DNA of 64,000 nt from Gemmatimonadota bacterium. GTDB lineage: Bacteria > Gemmatimonadota > Gemmatimonadetes > Gemmatimonadales > Gemmatimonadaceae. The notes beneath the pieces were generated by a model. That model was not told the DNA's origin, searched no databases, and worked only from the letters and a program-made list of their open reading frames with translations. Positions 39,860-48,623 of the stretch are shown here, piece by piece (the first letter of the stretch is position 1; the number at the start of each line of letters is the position of its first letter). Position numbers and translations under genes: made by a program. The stretch spans positions 1-64,000 of the forward strand of contig JADJNZ010000007.1 of assembly GCA_016714015.1 (NCBI GenBank), given 5' to 3'.

Positions 39860-42321
39860 AGATCTCGCACGAGTGGCTCGCCCGATTCGTCCCGCACGGC
39901 CGCGAGGCCACGGCCATCCGCGACCTCATCACCGCGCACGTCGCGACGGTCGAGGGGTTCGAGCGCCTGCGCGCCGACCTCGCGACGTTCGTCGTCGCGC
40001 GCGTGGTGGAGAGCGAGCGCATCCCCGACACCAAGCTCTCGTTCAACAAGGTCGATGACGGCTCTGGCACGCTGCTCGAGGTCGTCTGCGGCGCGCCCAA
40101 CGTCGCGGTGGGCGCGATGTACCCCTTCGCCCGCTCGGGGACGCGGGTCCCGCCGAGCGCGAAGAATCCGGCCGGCCTGCTGATCGAGAAGCGCAAGATC
40201 CGGGGCTTCACGTCGAACGGGATGCTGTGCTCGGCGCAGGAGCTCAACCTCGGCGACGATGCGGACGGCATCCTCACGCTCGAGACCAGCGCGGCGCCCG
40301 GCACGCCGCTGCTCGACGTCCTTCCCCTCGGCGATGTCCGGCTCGAGGTGGACGTCCTGCCGAATCGCCCCGACCTGCTCTCGCATCGCGGGCTCGCGCG
40401 CGAGATCGCGGCCCTCACCGGCACGGCGCTCCAGCAGCCCGCCGAGCTCGCCGCGCTTCCGGCCGGCCCGTCGGTCGTTCGCGGGGACTCCGAGGTGAGC
40501 GCGGGGGGCCTGCGCGTGCGCATCGAGGACGCGGCCGACTGCCCGCAGTACGGGGCGGCGGTCATCACCGGCCTCACCGTCGGGCCGAGTCCGGAGTGGC
40601 TGAAGGCCGCCGTCGAGTCGGTGGGCGGACGCTCGATCAACAATCTCGTGGACGCGACGAACTACCTGCTCCACGGGCTCGGACAGCCGGTGCACGCGTT
40701 CGATGCGGCGACGCTCGCGGGCGACAGCATCATCGTCCGGCGTGCGCACGCGAGCGAGGCGCTCGTGACGCTCGACGGGACGGAGCGGAAGCTCGACCCG
40801 CAGATGCTCGTCATCGCCGACGCCGAGCGGGCGACGGCGATCGCGGGCGTCATGGGAGGGCGCGCGAGCGAGGTCACGGACGCGACGACGCGCGTGGTGC
40901 TCGAGGTCGCGGAGTTCGCGCCGCGCGTGGTGCGTGCGTCGCGTCGCAAGGCGGGGCTCTCGACGGACGCGAGCTATCGCTTCGAGCGCGGGATCGATCC
41001 GACGGGCGTGGCGGAGGTGCTCGCGCAGGGCGCGGCGCTCCTCGCGCACCTCGGCGGTGGTCGCGTCGAGACGTCGTTGCTGGTCGGCGCGATGCCGGCC
41101 GCCCGCGCCTCGGTCACCTTGCGGCCGTCGCGCGTCGCGCTCCTGCTCGGCGAGGTCGTTCCCGCGGCGGAGATCGCGGCGCTCCTCGGCGGGATCGGAT
41201 TCATCGTCGCGCCGAGTGGTGAGGCGCTCACGGTCACGCCGCCGTCGTGGCGGCACGACGTGACGCGCGAGGTGGACCTCATCGAGGAGGTCGCGCGGCT
41301 CCGCGGTTTCGATCGGCTCCCCGATGCCTTGCAGGGTGCGCGGCCGGGGACGGTCCCCGATCATCCGCTCTTCACGACGTACCGGCGCGTGCGCGACGCG
41401 CTCGTCGCCGAGGGGCTGCTCGAGGTGCGGCCGCTGCCGTTCACCTCCGGTCGCGTCGCCGGCCGCGACGCGCCCGAGGAGGACCTCGTCCGCGTCATCA
41501 ACCCCTTGGGCGATGACGAGCCGTTCCTCCGGCGGTCGGTGCTCGAGACGCTGGCCCGTCGCGCGGAGTACAATCTCAACCGGATGCAGGGCGACGTGCG
41601 CCTGTTCGAGGTCGGGACGGTCTTCCAGGCCCAGGGCAAGGCGTTGCCGCGCGAGGAACAGCGCGTCGGGGTGCTCGTGATGGGACGGCGGCGCCCGGTG
41701 CACTTCACCGAGCCGCAGCCGCCCGCGTTCGACGAGTGGGATGCGCAGGCGCTGGCGGCCCGACTCGGCGCGGTCGCGTTCCCCGGCGCCACGATCGCGT
41801 TGGTCCCGGCGGATGCGCCGTACCTGTGGAAGGTGCAGGCGGGCGGTGTCACGGTGGGTGAGGTGCGGCGTCTGGCGCTCGACGCGCCCGTGTGGGCCAA
41901 GCCCGCCTTCGGCATCGAGATCGCGCTCGGCGTGATCCCGAGCGCGATGGTCGCGGGCCGAGGCGCGAACGCGCACGCCGCGGCCCCCGAGCGGCCGCGG
42001 CCCGCCGCTCCGGTCCGGTACGTGGCGCTCCCTACCACGCCGGCGGCGGAGTTCGATCTCGCGCTCCTCGTGCCCGATGCGGTGAGTGCCGGGCAGGTCG
42101 AGGCGCTCATCCGCAGCGTCTCCGGCACGCAGCTCGAGCGCTGCGAACTCTTCGACGAGTTCCGCGGGGCAGGTGTGCCGGATGGCACGCGCTCGGTCGC
42201 GTGGCGATTGACCTTCCGTCATCCGGAGCGCACCCTTCGCGACAAGGAGATCGAAGGGCGTCGGGTGCAACTGCTCAAGACCTTGGAGGCACAGCTCGGT
42301 GTCCGACCGCGCACGGCCTGA
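39856..42321 (+). CDS. pheT: Phenylalanine-tRNA ligase beta subunit
   Basis: 821 residues. MKISHEWLARF opening, EMAP/OB-like tRNA-binding domain (VVCGAPNVAVG, SNGMLCSAQEL), DVLPNRPDLLSHRGLAREIAALTG, B3/B4 editing domain (SINNLVDATNYLLHGLGQPVHAFD), B5 (PPSWRHDVTREVDLIEEVARLRGF), the catalytic-like core (NPLGDDEPFLRRS) and a C-terminal FDX-ACB domain (LPTTPAAEFDLALLVPD; GTRSVAWRLTFRHPERTL). Complete and normal length. Confidence 0.96.
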   Translation: MKISHEWLARFVPHGREATAIRDLITAHVATVEGFERLRADLATFVVARVVESERIPDTKLSFNKVDDGSGTLLEVVCGAPNVAVGAMYPFARSGTRVPPSAKNPAGLLIEKRKIRGFTSNGMLCSAQELNLGDDADGILTLETSAAPGTPLLDVLPLGDVRLEVDVLPNRPDLLSHRGLAREIAALTGTALQQPAELAALPAGPSVVRGDSEVSAGGLRVRIEDAADCPQYGAAVITGLTVGPSPEWLKAAVESVGGRSINNLVDATNYLLHGLGQPVHAFDAATLAGDSIIVRRAHASEALVTLDGTERKLDPQMLVIADAERATAIAGVMGGRASEVTDATTRVVLEVAEFAPRVVRASRRKAGLSTDASYRFERGIDPTGVAEVLAQGAALLAHLGGGRVETSLLVGAMPAARASVTLRPSRVALLLGEVVPAAEIAALLGGIGFIVAPSGEALTVTPPSWRHDVTREVDLIEEVARLRGFDRLPDALQGARPGTVPDHPLFTTYRRVRDALVAEGLLEVRPLPFTSGRVAGRDAPEEDLVRVINPLGDDEPFLRRSVLETLARRAEYNLNRMQGDVRLFEVGTVFQAQGKALPREEQRVGVLVMGRRRPVHFTEPQPPAFDEWDAQALAARLGAVAFPGATIALVPADAPYLWKVQAGGVTVGEVRRLALDAPVWAKPAFGIEIALGVIPSAMVAGRGANAHAAAPERPRPAAPVRYVALPTTPAAEFDLALLVPDAVSAGQVEALIRSVSGTQLERCELFDEFRGAGVPDGTRSVAWRLTFRHPERTLRDKEIEGRRVQLLKTLEAQLGVRPRTA

Positions 42322-42604
42322 CCTCGCCACGGGCGCCGCGTTCCGCGAGCTCGAGCACCTCGTCCGCAACCTGGGCGAGGAACTCGCGACGTTCCGGAAG
42401 CGTGCGCATCAGGCCGAGGCGCGCCTGAAGGCGCTGAGCAACTCCCCGGGGGGTGATGCATCCGCCGAGGAGCGCGTGGCGACCCTCGAGGCCGAGAACG
42501 CCCGCCTGCAGGCGCGGCTCCAGCAGGCGACCGACCGGACCCGTGCGATGCTCGATCGCGTGCGGTTCCTCCGTCAGCAGCACGCGCTCGGCGGTGAATC
42601 GTGA
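42299..42604 (+). CDS. Small coiled-coil protein next to ZapA (ZapB-like)
   Basis: 101 residues; GTG 42299 lies 23 nt inside pheT. Helical with LEHLVRNLGEELATFRKRAHQAEARLKAL and, after a Gly/Asp linker, ERVATLEAENARLQARLQQATDRTRAMLDRVRFL. The second half is a leucine-zipper-like coiled coil. Stop overlaps the zapA GTG (GTGA), so the pair is translated together. Its size and position suggest a Z-ring accessory protein resembling ZapB in build, but no sequence signature proves it. Confidence 0.7.
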   Translation: MSDRARPDLATGAAFRELEHLVRNLGEELATFRKRAHQAEARLKALSNSPGGDASAEERVATLEAENARLQARLQQATDRTRAMLDRVRFLRQQHALGGES

Positions 42605-42900
42605 CGATGCATTCGACGCGCGTCCGGATCGTCGGCGAGGAGTACACCATCCGGTCGGAGGTCTCGCCGGAGGTGACGCGGGCGATCGCGGCCCACGTGG
42701 ATGCGGCGATCCGTAAGGTGCTGGAGAGTCCCGCCATCACCGACCCGGGCAAGGCGGCGATCCTTGCTGCGATGTCGATCACCGACGAGCTCTTCCGCGA
42801 GCGGGCGGCGCAGGATGAGGTCGCGGAGGAGATGCGCGATCTGTCCAGCGAACTCCGGCGGTGGCTGCCGCCGGGGAAGCGCGGCGAGCCGCAGGGCTGA
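42601..42900 (+). CDS. zapA: Cell division protein ZapA
   Basis: 99 residues. VRIVGEEYTIRSEVSPEVTRAIAAHVDAAIRKVLE is the ZapA globular head and AILAAMSITDELFRERAAQDEVAEEMRDLSSELRRWL its coiled-coil tail. ZapA cross-links FtsZ filaments. Often found between pheT and rny in deep-branching bacteria, as here with one gene inserted. GTG start. Confidence 0.88.
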   Translation: MTMHSTRVRIVGEEYTIRSEVSPEVTRAIAAHVDAAIRKVLESPAITDPGKAAILAAMSITDELFRERAAQDEVAEEMRDLSSELRRWLPPGKRGEPQG

Positions 42901-42912
42901 GGCGCGGGGCGC

Positions 42913-43365
42913 TCAGCCCTCGTGCTGGCCGAGCGCGTCCCAGAGGACGTCGGCGAGGGAGCGCATCGAGAACGGCTTGTGCAGGAGCGACACGCGGGTC
43001 GCGTTGCCGATCCGCTCGCGGATCTCGTCCTCGAGGAAACCGCTGAGGATGAGCGCCGGCAGGTCGGGCGCGATCTCGCGGATCCGCAGCAGGGCCTCAT
43101 CGCCGTTCAGTCGCGGCATCGTGAGGTCGAGGACCACGAGGCGGAATCGCCCGGGGGCCGCGCGGACGAGTTCGAGCGCGTCATCCCCATCCGCGACCTC
43201 GGCGACGGTCATGCCGAATCGCGTGAGGGCCCGGGAGAGGACCTTCCGGATGGGCGCGTCGTCATCGGCGAGCAGGACCTCACCGGAGACCAACCACGGC
43301 AGCGACCGAGGGCCGCTGTCAGGTTCGTCAGGCGAGGATGGGCGCGTCGAGTGGCGTGGTGACAC
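42913..43365 (-). CDS. Single-domain response regulator (receiver only)
   Basis: 150 residues: a 25-residue Ser/Pro-rich lead, then one REC domain with LLADDDAPIRKVL (acidic pair), VVLDLTMPRLNGDEAL (phospho-acceptor Asp), ILSGFLED (Thr/Ser switch) and LLHKPFSMRSL (Lys). No output domain, so it acts as a CheY-like or phosphorelay element. Antisense orientation between zapA and rny. GTG 43365 is set 7 nt after a good promoter, giving a leaderless mRNA. Confidence 0.88.
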   Translation of the reverse strand: MSPRHSTRPSSPDEPDSGPRSLPWLVSGEVLLADDDAPIRKVLSRALTRFGMTVAEVADGDDALELVRAAPGRFRLVVLDLTMPRLNGDEALLRIREIAPDLPALILSGFLEDEIRERIGNATRVSLLHKPFSMRSLADVLWDALGQHEG

Positions 43366-43372
43366 GGGTCAC

Positions 43373-43401
43373 AATACAGTGGTTGTCACGAAATAATGCA
43401 A
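43373..43401 (-). promoter_or_regulatory. Response-regulator promoter (TTGCAT-N17-TGTATT)
   Basis: On the minus strand TTGCAT (43401-43396), 17 nt, TGTATT (43378-43373), then 7 nt to GTG 43365. Both boxes stand out in GC-rich DNA. Confidence 0.65.
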
Positions 43402-43461
43402 TACCAGCTACGTCCAGTTGTCGGCGTCAGCGAAACTCCTACGCGCGAGCGCCGCGACTCG

Positions 43462-43678
43462 TTGCGCATCCGTTGCAGTATCGGTAGGTTCTCCCCGAGT
43501 GGGTGCGAAGGCCCGTAGGTGTAAGCGCTCCCGGCAGTTACCCCGTCCCGTCCCGCGCCCTTCGTCGGCGCCCGACCGGCCGGCCAGCCCCCGGCGAGCG
43601 ATCACGCCCAGCGAGCCGATCGTGCTCTCCCTTCAGTAACGCGGCGCGAGTCGGCCGCCTTGAGCATAGGTCGTCAAC
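43462..43678 (+). promoter_or_regulatory. rny promoter and long GC-rich leader
   Basis: TTGCGC (43462-43467), 17 nt, TAGGTT (43485-43490), the same -10 as infC. The predicted leader of about 180 nt has no gene. It ends with a GCGGC/GCCGC hairpin followed by CTTGAG shortly before ATG 43679. A long-range CCTACG/CGTAGG pairing (about 43438 and 43515) spans the promoter. The 300-nt gap 43366-43678 otherwise shows nothing assignable. Confidence 0.5.
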
Positions 43679-45268
43679 ATGGGAATCGAGCTGGCCATCG
43701 CGATCGCGATAGGCGCAACCCTCGTGGTCGCCTCTCCGATCGCGTTCGTGTTCGGTCGCAAGCGGGGGCAGGCCGCCGAGGAGGCGGTCCGCAAGGCCGC
43801 CGGGCAGTCGGCGGAGCAGGTCGCCAAGCGCATCGTGTCCGATGCCGAGCGGGAGGCGGACTCGGCCAAGAAGCAGGCGCTCCTCTCCGGAAAGGAAGAG
43901 GTGATGAAGGTCCGCGAGGCCTGGGAGCAGGAGGCCCGGAAGCGTCGCGAGGAGGTGGAGCGCGAGGAGAAGCGCGTCGTCGAGCGCGAGGGGCAGCTCG
44001 ACAAGAAGGTCGACCTCGTCGACCAGAAGGAGCGCGACCTCAGCCGTCGGGCGAGCGAACTCGGGCGGAAGGAGAAGCAGCTCGACGAGAAGCAGTCGGA
44101 GCTCGACGGACTCGTGGGCGAGGAGCGCCGGCGCCTGGAGCAGCTGGCGGGGCTCTCGGCGACCGAGGCCAAGGCCGAGCTGATCCGGCGTTTGGAGGAG
44201 GAGGCGCACGCCGACGCGTCCAACCGCATCCGCGAGATCCGGGACTCCGCCAAGCGCAATGCCGACCGCGAGGCGAAGAAGATCGTCGCCCTCGCCGTGC
44301 AGCGGATCGCCGCCGAGCACACCGCGGAGATCACGGCGAGCGCGGTCGCATTGCCGAAGGACGACATGAAGGGGCGCATCATCGGCCGCGAGGGGCGCAA
44401 CATCCGCGCGTTCGAGCTCGCGACCGGGGTGGACGTCATCATCGACGACACGCCGGACACGGTGGTGGTGTCGTGCTTCGATCCGGTGCGCCGCGAGGTG
44501 GCGCGTCTCGCGCTGGAGAAGCTCGTCGCCGACGGGCGCATCCATCCGGGGCGGATCGAGGAAGTGGTCGAGAAGTCCAAGAAGGAAGTGGACGCCGGCA
44601 TCATCGAGACGGGCGAGCAGGCGGCCTACGAGGTGGGCGTGCATGGCCTGCACCCCGAGATCATCAAGCTCATCGGCCGCATGAAGTGGCGGACGAGCTA
44701 CGGGCAGAACATCCTGTTCCATTCGAAGGAGGTCGCGTTCCTCGCCGGCATCATGGCCGCGGAACTCGGGCTCGACGTCGCGATGGCCAAGCGCGGGGCG
44801 CTGCTGCACGACATCGGCAAGGTCCTCACGCACGACCACGAGGGCACGCACGTGCAGCTCGGCGTGGAGGTGGCGACCAAGTACGGCGAGCACCCGCTCG
44901 TCGTGAACTGCATCGCGGCGCACCACGACGACGTGCCGCACGAGAGCGAGGTGTCGGTGCTGGTGCAGGCCGCCGACGCGATCTCGGGCTCGCGCCCGGG
45001 GGCGCGCCGCGAGGCGTTCGAGACGTACGTGAAGCGCCTGGAGGGGCTCGAGAAGATCGCCGCGAGCTACAAGGGCGTGGACCGGGTGTTCGCGATCCAG
45101 GCGGGGCGCGAGGTGCGCGTCATCGTCGATCCGGACACCGTGGACGACAACCGCATGCAGTCCCTCACCGAAGAGATCGCGCGCCGCGTCGAGTCCGAGC
45201 TGCAGTACCCGGGCCAGATCAAGGTCGTGGCGATCCGAGAGAAGAGGTCCTCCGACATTGCCCGCTGA
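43679..45268 (+). CDS. rny: Ribonuclease Y
   Basis: 529 residues. N-terminal membrane anchor LAIAIAIGATLVVASPIAFVFG, a long coiled coil (about residues 30-190), a KH domain with GRIIGREGRNIRAFE, and an HD domain (NILFHSKEVAFLAG; LLHDIGKVLTHDHEG; AAHHDDVPHES). It is an endoribonuclease that initiates mRNA decay at the membrane. Complete; folD begins 11 nt before its end. Confidence 0.96.
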   Translation: MGIELAIAIAIGATLVVASPIAFVFGRKRGQAAEEAVRKAAGQSAEQVAKRIVSDAEREADSAKKQALLSGKEEVMKVREAWEQEARKRREEVEREEKRVVEREGQLDKKVDLVDQKERDLSRRASELGRKEKQLDEKQSELDGLVGEERRRLEQLAGLSATEAKAELIRRLEEEAHADASNRIREIRDSAKRNADREAKKIVALAVQRIAAEHTAEITASAVALPKDDMKGRIIGREGRNIRAFELATGVDVIIDDTPDTVVVSCFDPVRREVARLALEKLVADGRIHPGRIEEVVEKSKKEVDAGIIETGEQAAYEVGVHGLHPEIIKLIGRMKWRTSYGQNILFHSKEVAFLAGIMAAELGLDVAMAKRGALLHDIGKVLTHDHEGTHVQLGVEVATKYGEHPLVVNCIAAHHDDVPHESEVSVLVQAADAISGSRPGARREAFETYVKRLEGLEKIAASYKGVDRVFAIQAGREVRVIVDPDTVDDNRMQSLTEEIARRVESELQYPGQIKVVAIREKRSSDIAR

Positions 45269-46157
45269 ACGCATCGATGGCGTCGCCATCGCGACGCGCG
45301 TCCGCGCGAAGGTCGCCGCCGACGCCGCCGCCCTGAAGGCCCTCGGCATCACGCCCGGACTGACCGTGGTCCTCGTCGGGGACGACCCGGCGAGCGCGTT
45401 CTACGTGGGCGCCAAGGAGAAGGCGTGCAAGGAGGCCGGGATGAACGGCGAGACCATTCGCCTTCCCGCCGACACGCCAGAGGCCGAGTTGCTCGCGGTG
45501 ATCGACCGGTTGAATGCCGATCCCGCGGTGCACGGTATCCTGGTGCAGATGCCGGTGCCGAAGCACATGGACCCGCAGAAGGTCATCCGCCGGATCGACC
45601 CGATGAAGGACGTGGACGGGTTCCATCCGGTGAACGCCGGCAAGGTGCTCATCGGCGACGCCGACGGGTTCGCTCCCTGCACGCCGGCGGGGGTGCAGGT
45701 GATGCTCGTCGAGAGCGGGGTGGACACCTCCGGGAAGGAGGCGGTGATCCTCGGCCGCTCGACGATCGTCGGCAAGCCGATGGCGGCGTTGCTGATCCAG
45801 TCGGGGAAGGGGGCGGACTGCACGGTGACCATCTGCCATTCGCGCACGAAGGACCTCGCGGCGCACACGCGCCGCGCGGACATCCTCATCGCGGCGATCG
45901 GCAAGCCGGAGATGGTGACGGCCGACATGGTCAAGCCGGGCGCCGTCGTGATCGACGTCGGGATCAATCGCGTGGACGATCCGACCGCGAAGAAGGGCTA
46001 TCGGATCGTCGGCGACGTGAAGTACGACGAGGTGGCGGCCGTGGCGTCGAAGATCACGCCGGTGCCGGGCGGCGTGGGGCCGATGACGATCGCGATGCTG
46101 CTCGCGAACACGGTGCGTGCCGCGCGCCTTCGCCACGAGGCGTCCGCGCGCGCGTGA
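45258..46157 (+). CDS. folD: Bifunctional methylenetetrahydrofolate dehydrogenase/cyclohydrolase FolD
   Basis: 299 residues from TTG 45258. YVGAKEKACKEAGM holds the catalytic Lys, VHGILVQMPVPKHMD and DVDGFHPVNAGKV follow, VILGRSTIVGKPMAALL is the NADP site and ITPVPGGVGPMTIAMLLANT the end signature. It interconverts methylene- and formyl-THF. The non-ATG start inside rny indicates coupling; the stop overlaps xseA. Confidence 0.95.
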   Translation: MPAERIDGVAIATRVRAKVAADAAALKALGITPGLTVVLVGDDPASAFYVGAKEKACKEAGMNGETIRLPADTPEAELLAVIDRLNADPAVHGILVQMPVPKHMDPQKVIRRIDPMKDVDGFHPVNAGKVLIGDADGFAPCTPAGVQVMLVESGVDTSGKEAVILGRSTIVGKPMAALLIQSGKGADCTVTICHSRTKDLAAHTRRADILIAAIGKPEMVTADMVKPGAVVIDVGINRVDDPTAKKGYRIVGDVKYDEVAAVASKITPVPGGVGPMTIAMLLANTVRAARLRHEASARA

Positions 46158-47428
46158 CCCACGCCGGCGCCACCTCCGCCGAGGCGCTCTCGGTCCACGC
46201 GCTCACCAGCGCGGCGAAGGACGTCCTCGAGGGCGCCTTTCCGAAGCTCTGGGTGCGCGGCGAGATCTCGGGGTTCAAGGCCTACCCCAGCGGCCACTGG
46301 TACTTCACGCTGAAGGATGCGGACGCGCAGATCCCCGGCGTCGTCTGGAAGGGGAGCACCGGGCGGATCCGGATGCGGCCGGAGGACGGGATGCAGGTGA
46401 GCGCCTACGGGCAGCTCACGGTCTGGCCGACGAGCGGCAAGATGCAGTTCGTGGTCACGGCGATCGAGGCGGACGGCGCCGGGCTCTGGCAGAAGCGCTT
46501 CGACGAGACGAAGGCGCGCCTGGAGAGGGACGGCCTGCTGGATCCGGCGCGGAAGCGGGCGCTGCCGCGATTCCCGCGCACGGTCGCGGTGATCACGAGC
46601 GCCGAGGGTGCGGCGCTGCGCGATGTGCTCGCCGTGATCGCGCGGCGGAACCCCGGCGTGCATGTGGCGGTGATCCCCGCGGCGGTGCAGGGCGAGGCGG
46701 CCACCGAGTCGCTCGTGGCGGCGCTGGACCGGCTCGCGCGCTGGGTGCGGGGCGACGCCGAGTGGCGGGGCGACGCGATGCCGGCGCCCGAGGTGCTGAT
46801 CATCGGCCGTGGCGGCGGGTCCCGCGAGGACCTCTGGGCGTTCAACGAGGAGGCCGTGGCGCGCGCGATCGCGGCCTGTCCCATCCCGACGATCTCGGCC
46901 GTGGGGCACGAGACGGACGTGAGCATCGCCGACCTCGTGGCGGACCTCCGGGCGGCGACCCCCAGTGTCGCGGCCGAGCACGCGGTGCCGGTGCTCGCCG
47001 AGGTGCGCGAACTGGTCGCCCAGCTCGCCGGGATGATGGCCGATGGCCTGCAGGACCGGATCGAGGTGGGGCGCGCGGAGCTGGACCGGCGGGCGGACGC
47101 GCTCTCGCGGCGCGCGGCCCTGGTGGTGGAGCGGCGCCGGACGCGGATCGACCGCGTGGCGACGCGGCTGGCGCAACAGGCGCCGCGCGCGATCGAACGA
47201 CGCCGGGCGCGGACCGAGCGGCTCGGGGCGATGCTGGAAGCCCGTTCGCCGCTGGCGGTGTTCGCGCGCGGCTTCGCCGTGGCCCGCAGTGCGGACGGTG
47301 CAACCTTGGCGCGGCGCACCGCGTTCACCCCGGGAATGCCCTTCGACCTCCTGTTGCAGGACGGACGCGTGCAGGCCACGACCGGCACGGTGCACGCTGA
47401 CGGACCTCATCTGCGGACGGATGCATGA
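46154..47428 (+). CDS. xseA: Exodeoxyribonuclease VII large subunit
   Basis: 424 residues from GTG 46154 (GTGA overlap with folD). N-terminal OB fold (LWVRGEISGFKAYPSGHWYFTLKDADAQI), catalytic domain with TVAVITSAEGAALRDVL, LIIGRGGGSREDLWAFNEEAVARAI and SAVGHETDVSIADLVADLRAATPSVAAE, and a long C-terminal coiled coil ending in FARGFAVA. Degrades ssDNA in both directions with XseB. Confidence 0.95.
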   Translation: MTHAGATSAEALSVHALTSAAKDVLEGAFPKLWVRGEISGFKAYPSGHWYFTLKDADAQIPGVVWKGSTGRIRMRPEDGMQVSAYGQLTVWPTSGKMQFVVTAIEADGAGLWQKRFDETKARLERDGLLDPARKRALPRFPRTVAVITSAEGAALRDVLAVIARRNPGVHVAVIPAAVQGEAATESLVAALDRLARWVRGDAEWRGDAMPAPEVLIIGRGGGSREDLWAFNEEAVARAIAACPIPTISAVGHETDVSIADLVADLRAATPSVAAEHAVPVLAEVRELVAQLAGMMADGLQDRIEVGRAELDRRADALSRRAALVVERRRTRIDRVATRLAQQAPRAIERRRARTERLGAMLEARSPLAVFARGFAVARSADGATLARRTAFTPGMPFDLLLQDGRVQATTGTVHADGPHLRTDA

Positions 47429-47628
47429 CCTTCGAACAATCGCTCGCCCGGTTGGAGCAGATCGCGTCGGCGCTCGATCGCGACGACCTGCCGCTCGAGG
47501 AGGCGCTCAAGCTCTTCGAGGAGGGGATCGCGCGCCTGCGTGAGGCGTCGGCGGCGCTCGCCGACGCGGACGGCAAGGTGCGCACGCTGATCGAGCAGGC
47601 CGAGGGCGTGTTCGAGGCGAAGGGATGA
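47425..47628 (+). CDS. xseB: Exodeoxyribonuclease VII small subunit
   Basis: 67 residues, a two-helix protein: TFEQSLARLEQIASALDRDDLPLEEALKLFEEGI is the XseB signature. Binds the coiled coil of XseA. ATGA overlaps on both sides, a typical folD-xseA-xseB-ispA-dxs order. Confidence 0.94.
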   Translation: MTFEQSLARLEQIASALDRDDLPLEEALKLFEEGIARLREASAALADADGKVRTLIEQAEGVFEAKG

Positions 47629-48527
47629 GCGCGACGGGCGTGACGCCGATCGACTTCGCGCACGATCGTGCGGCGGTGGCGCGCGCGCTCGAGTCGCTCG
47701 TCACGCACCAGCTCGCGGGGGAGTCGGGGCCGGTCTCCGACTCCATCCGCTACGCGCTCCAGGGGGAGGGGAAGCGGCTGCGGGCGGTGCTGGTGGTGAG
47801 CGCGTATCGCGCGGCAGGCGGGACGGGGGACGTCAGCGCCCTCGCGGCCGCCGTCGAGGTGGTGCACGCCTACTCGCTGGTGCATGACGACCTGCCCTGC
47901 ATGGACGACGACGACATGCGGCGCGGACGTCCGACGGTGCACAAGGTGCATGGCGTGCCGGCCGCCACGGCGGCGGGGATGGCGATGGTGCCGCTCGCCG
48001 CACGCGCGGCCGACGATGCCGCGGCGGCCCTCGGGCTCGACCTTCCGACCCGCGCCGAGATCGTGCGGACGCTCATGCGCGCGTCAGGCGCGGGCGGCAT
48101 GATCGGCGGGCAGCTCCTCGACCTCGAGGGCGAGGGTCTCTCGCTCGACCTCGCGCAGCTCGAGCGCATCCATCGGTGCAAGACGGGTGCGCTCATCGAG
48201 GCCGCGATGCGTCTGGGCGGACTCGCCGCCCGCGCGCCCGAGGCGATGCTCGAGGCGTTCGGCCAGTACGGCGCGGCGATCGGGCTCGCGTTCCAGATCG
48301 CCGACGACGTGCTCGACATCACGGCGACGACCGACCAGCTCGGGAAGACCGCGGGGAAGGACGTCCAGTTCCGGAAGAGCACCTACCCGGCGCTCCTCGG
48401 GATCGCGGGGGCGAAGGCGCGGGCCGAGACGCTCGTGCGCGAAGCCTGCCAGGGGCTCGCGGATCAGGGCGCGCTGACGCCGGAGCTCGAGTTCCTCGCG
48501 CGGTTCGTCGTGGCGCGGCGGTCCTGA
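47625..48527 (+). CDS. ispA: Polyprenyl (farnesyl/geranylgeranyl) diphosphate synthase
   Basis: 300 residues. EGKRLRAVLVV, first Asp-rich motif LVHDDLPCMDDDDMRRG, GGQLLDLEGEG, KTGALIEAAMRLGG and second motif FQIADDVLDITATTDQLGKTAGKD. The intact 5-residue insert between the first two Asp of the FARM marks the short-chain bacterial type. It condenses IPP with DMAPP/GPP. Sits before dxs, linking MEP-pathway precursor supply and prenyl synthesis. Confidence 0.93.
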   Translation: MSATGVTPIDFAHDRAAVARALESLVTHQLAGESGPVSDSIRYALQGEGKRLRAVLVVSAYRAAGGTGDVSALAAAVEVVHAYSLVHDDLPCMDDDDMRRGRPTVHKVHGVPAATAAGMAMVPLAARAADDAAAALGLDLPTRAEIVRTLMRASGAGGMIGGQLLDLEGEGLSLDLAQLERIHRCKTGALIEAAMRLGGLAARAPEAMLEAFGQYGAAIGLAFQIADDVLDITATTDQLGKTAGKDVQFRKSTYPALLGIAGAKARAETLVREACQGLADQGALTPELEFLARFVVARRS

Positions 48528-48623
48528 CATGCAGCGCGCCCCCGCTCCGCGCGCCGGCAGCACTGGCGTGACCCGACCGACCGCCGCACCGTACACGAAG
48601 GCCTCCTCCAACCGTCGCATCGC

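Noticed and set aside
39817..42369. 850-codon minus-strand open frame opposite pheT
   Set aside because: pheT is complete with all domains; the antisense frame has no recognisable motif.
42901..43678. 6S RNA gene, often found near zapA
   Set aside because: Looked for the long closing stem and central bubble; only short unconnected pairings were found.
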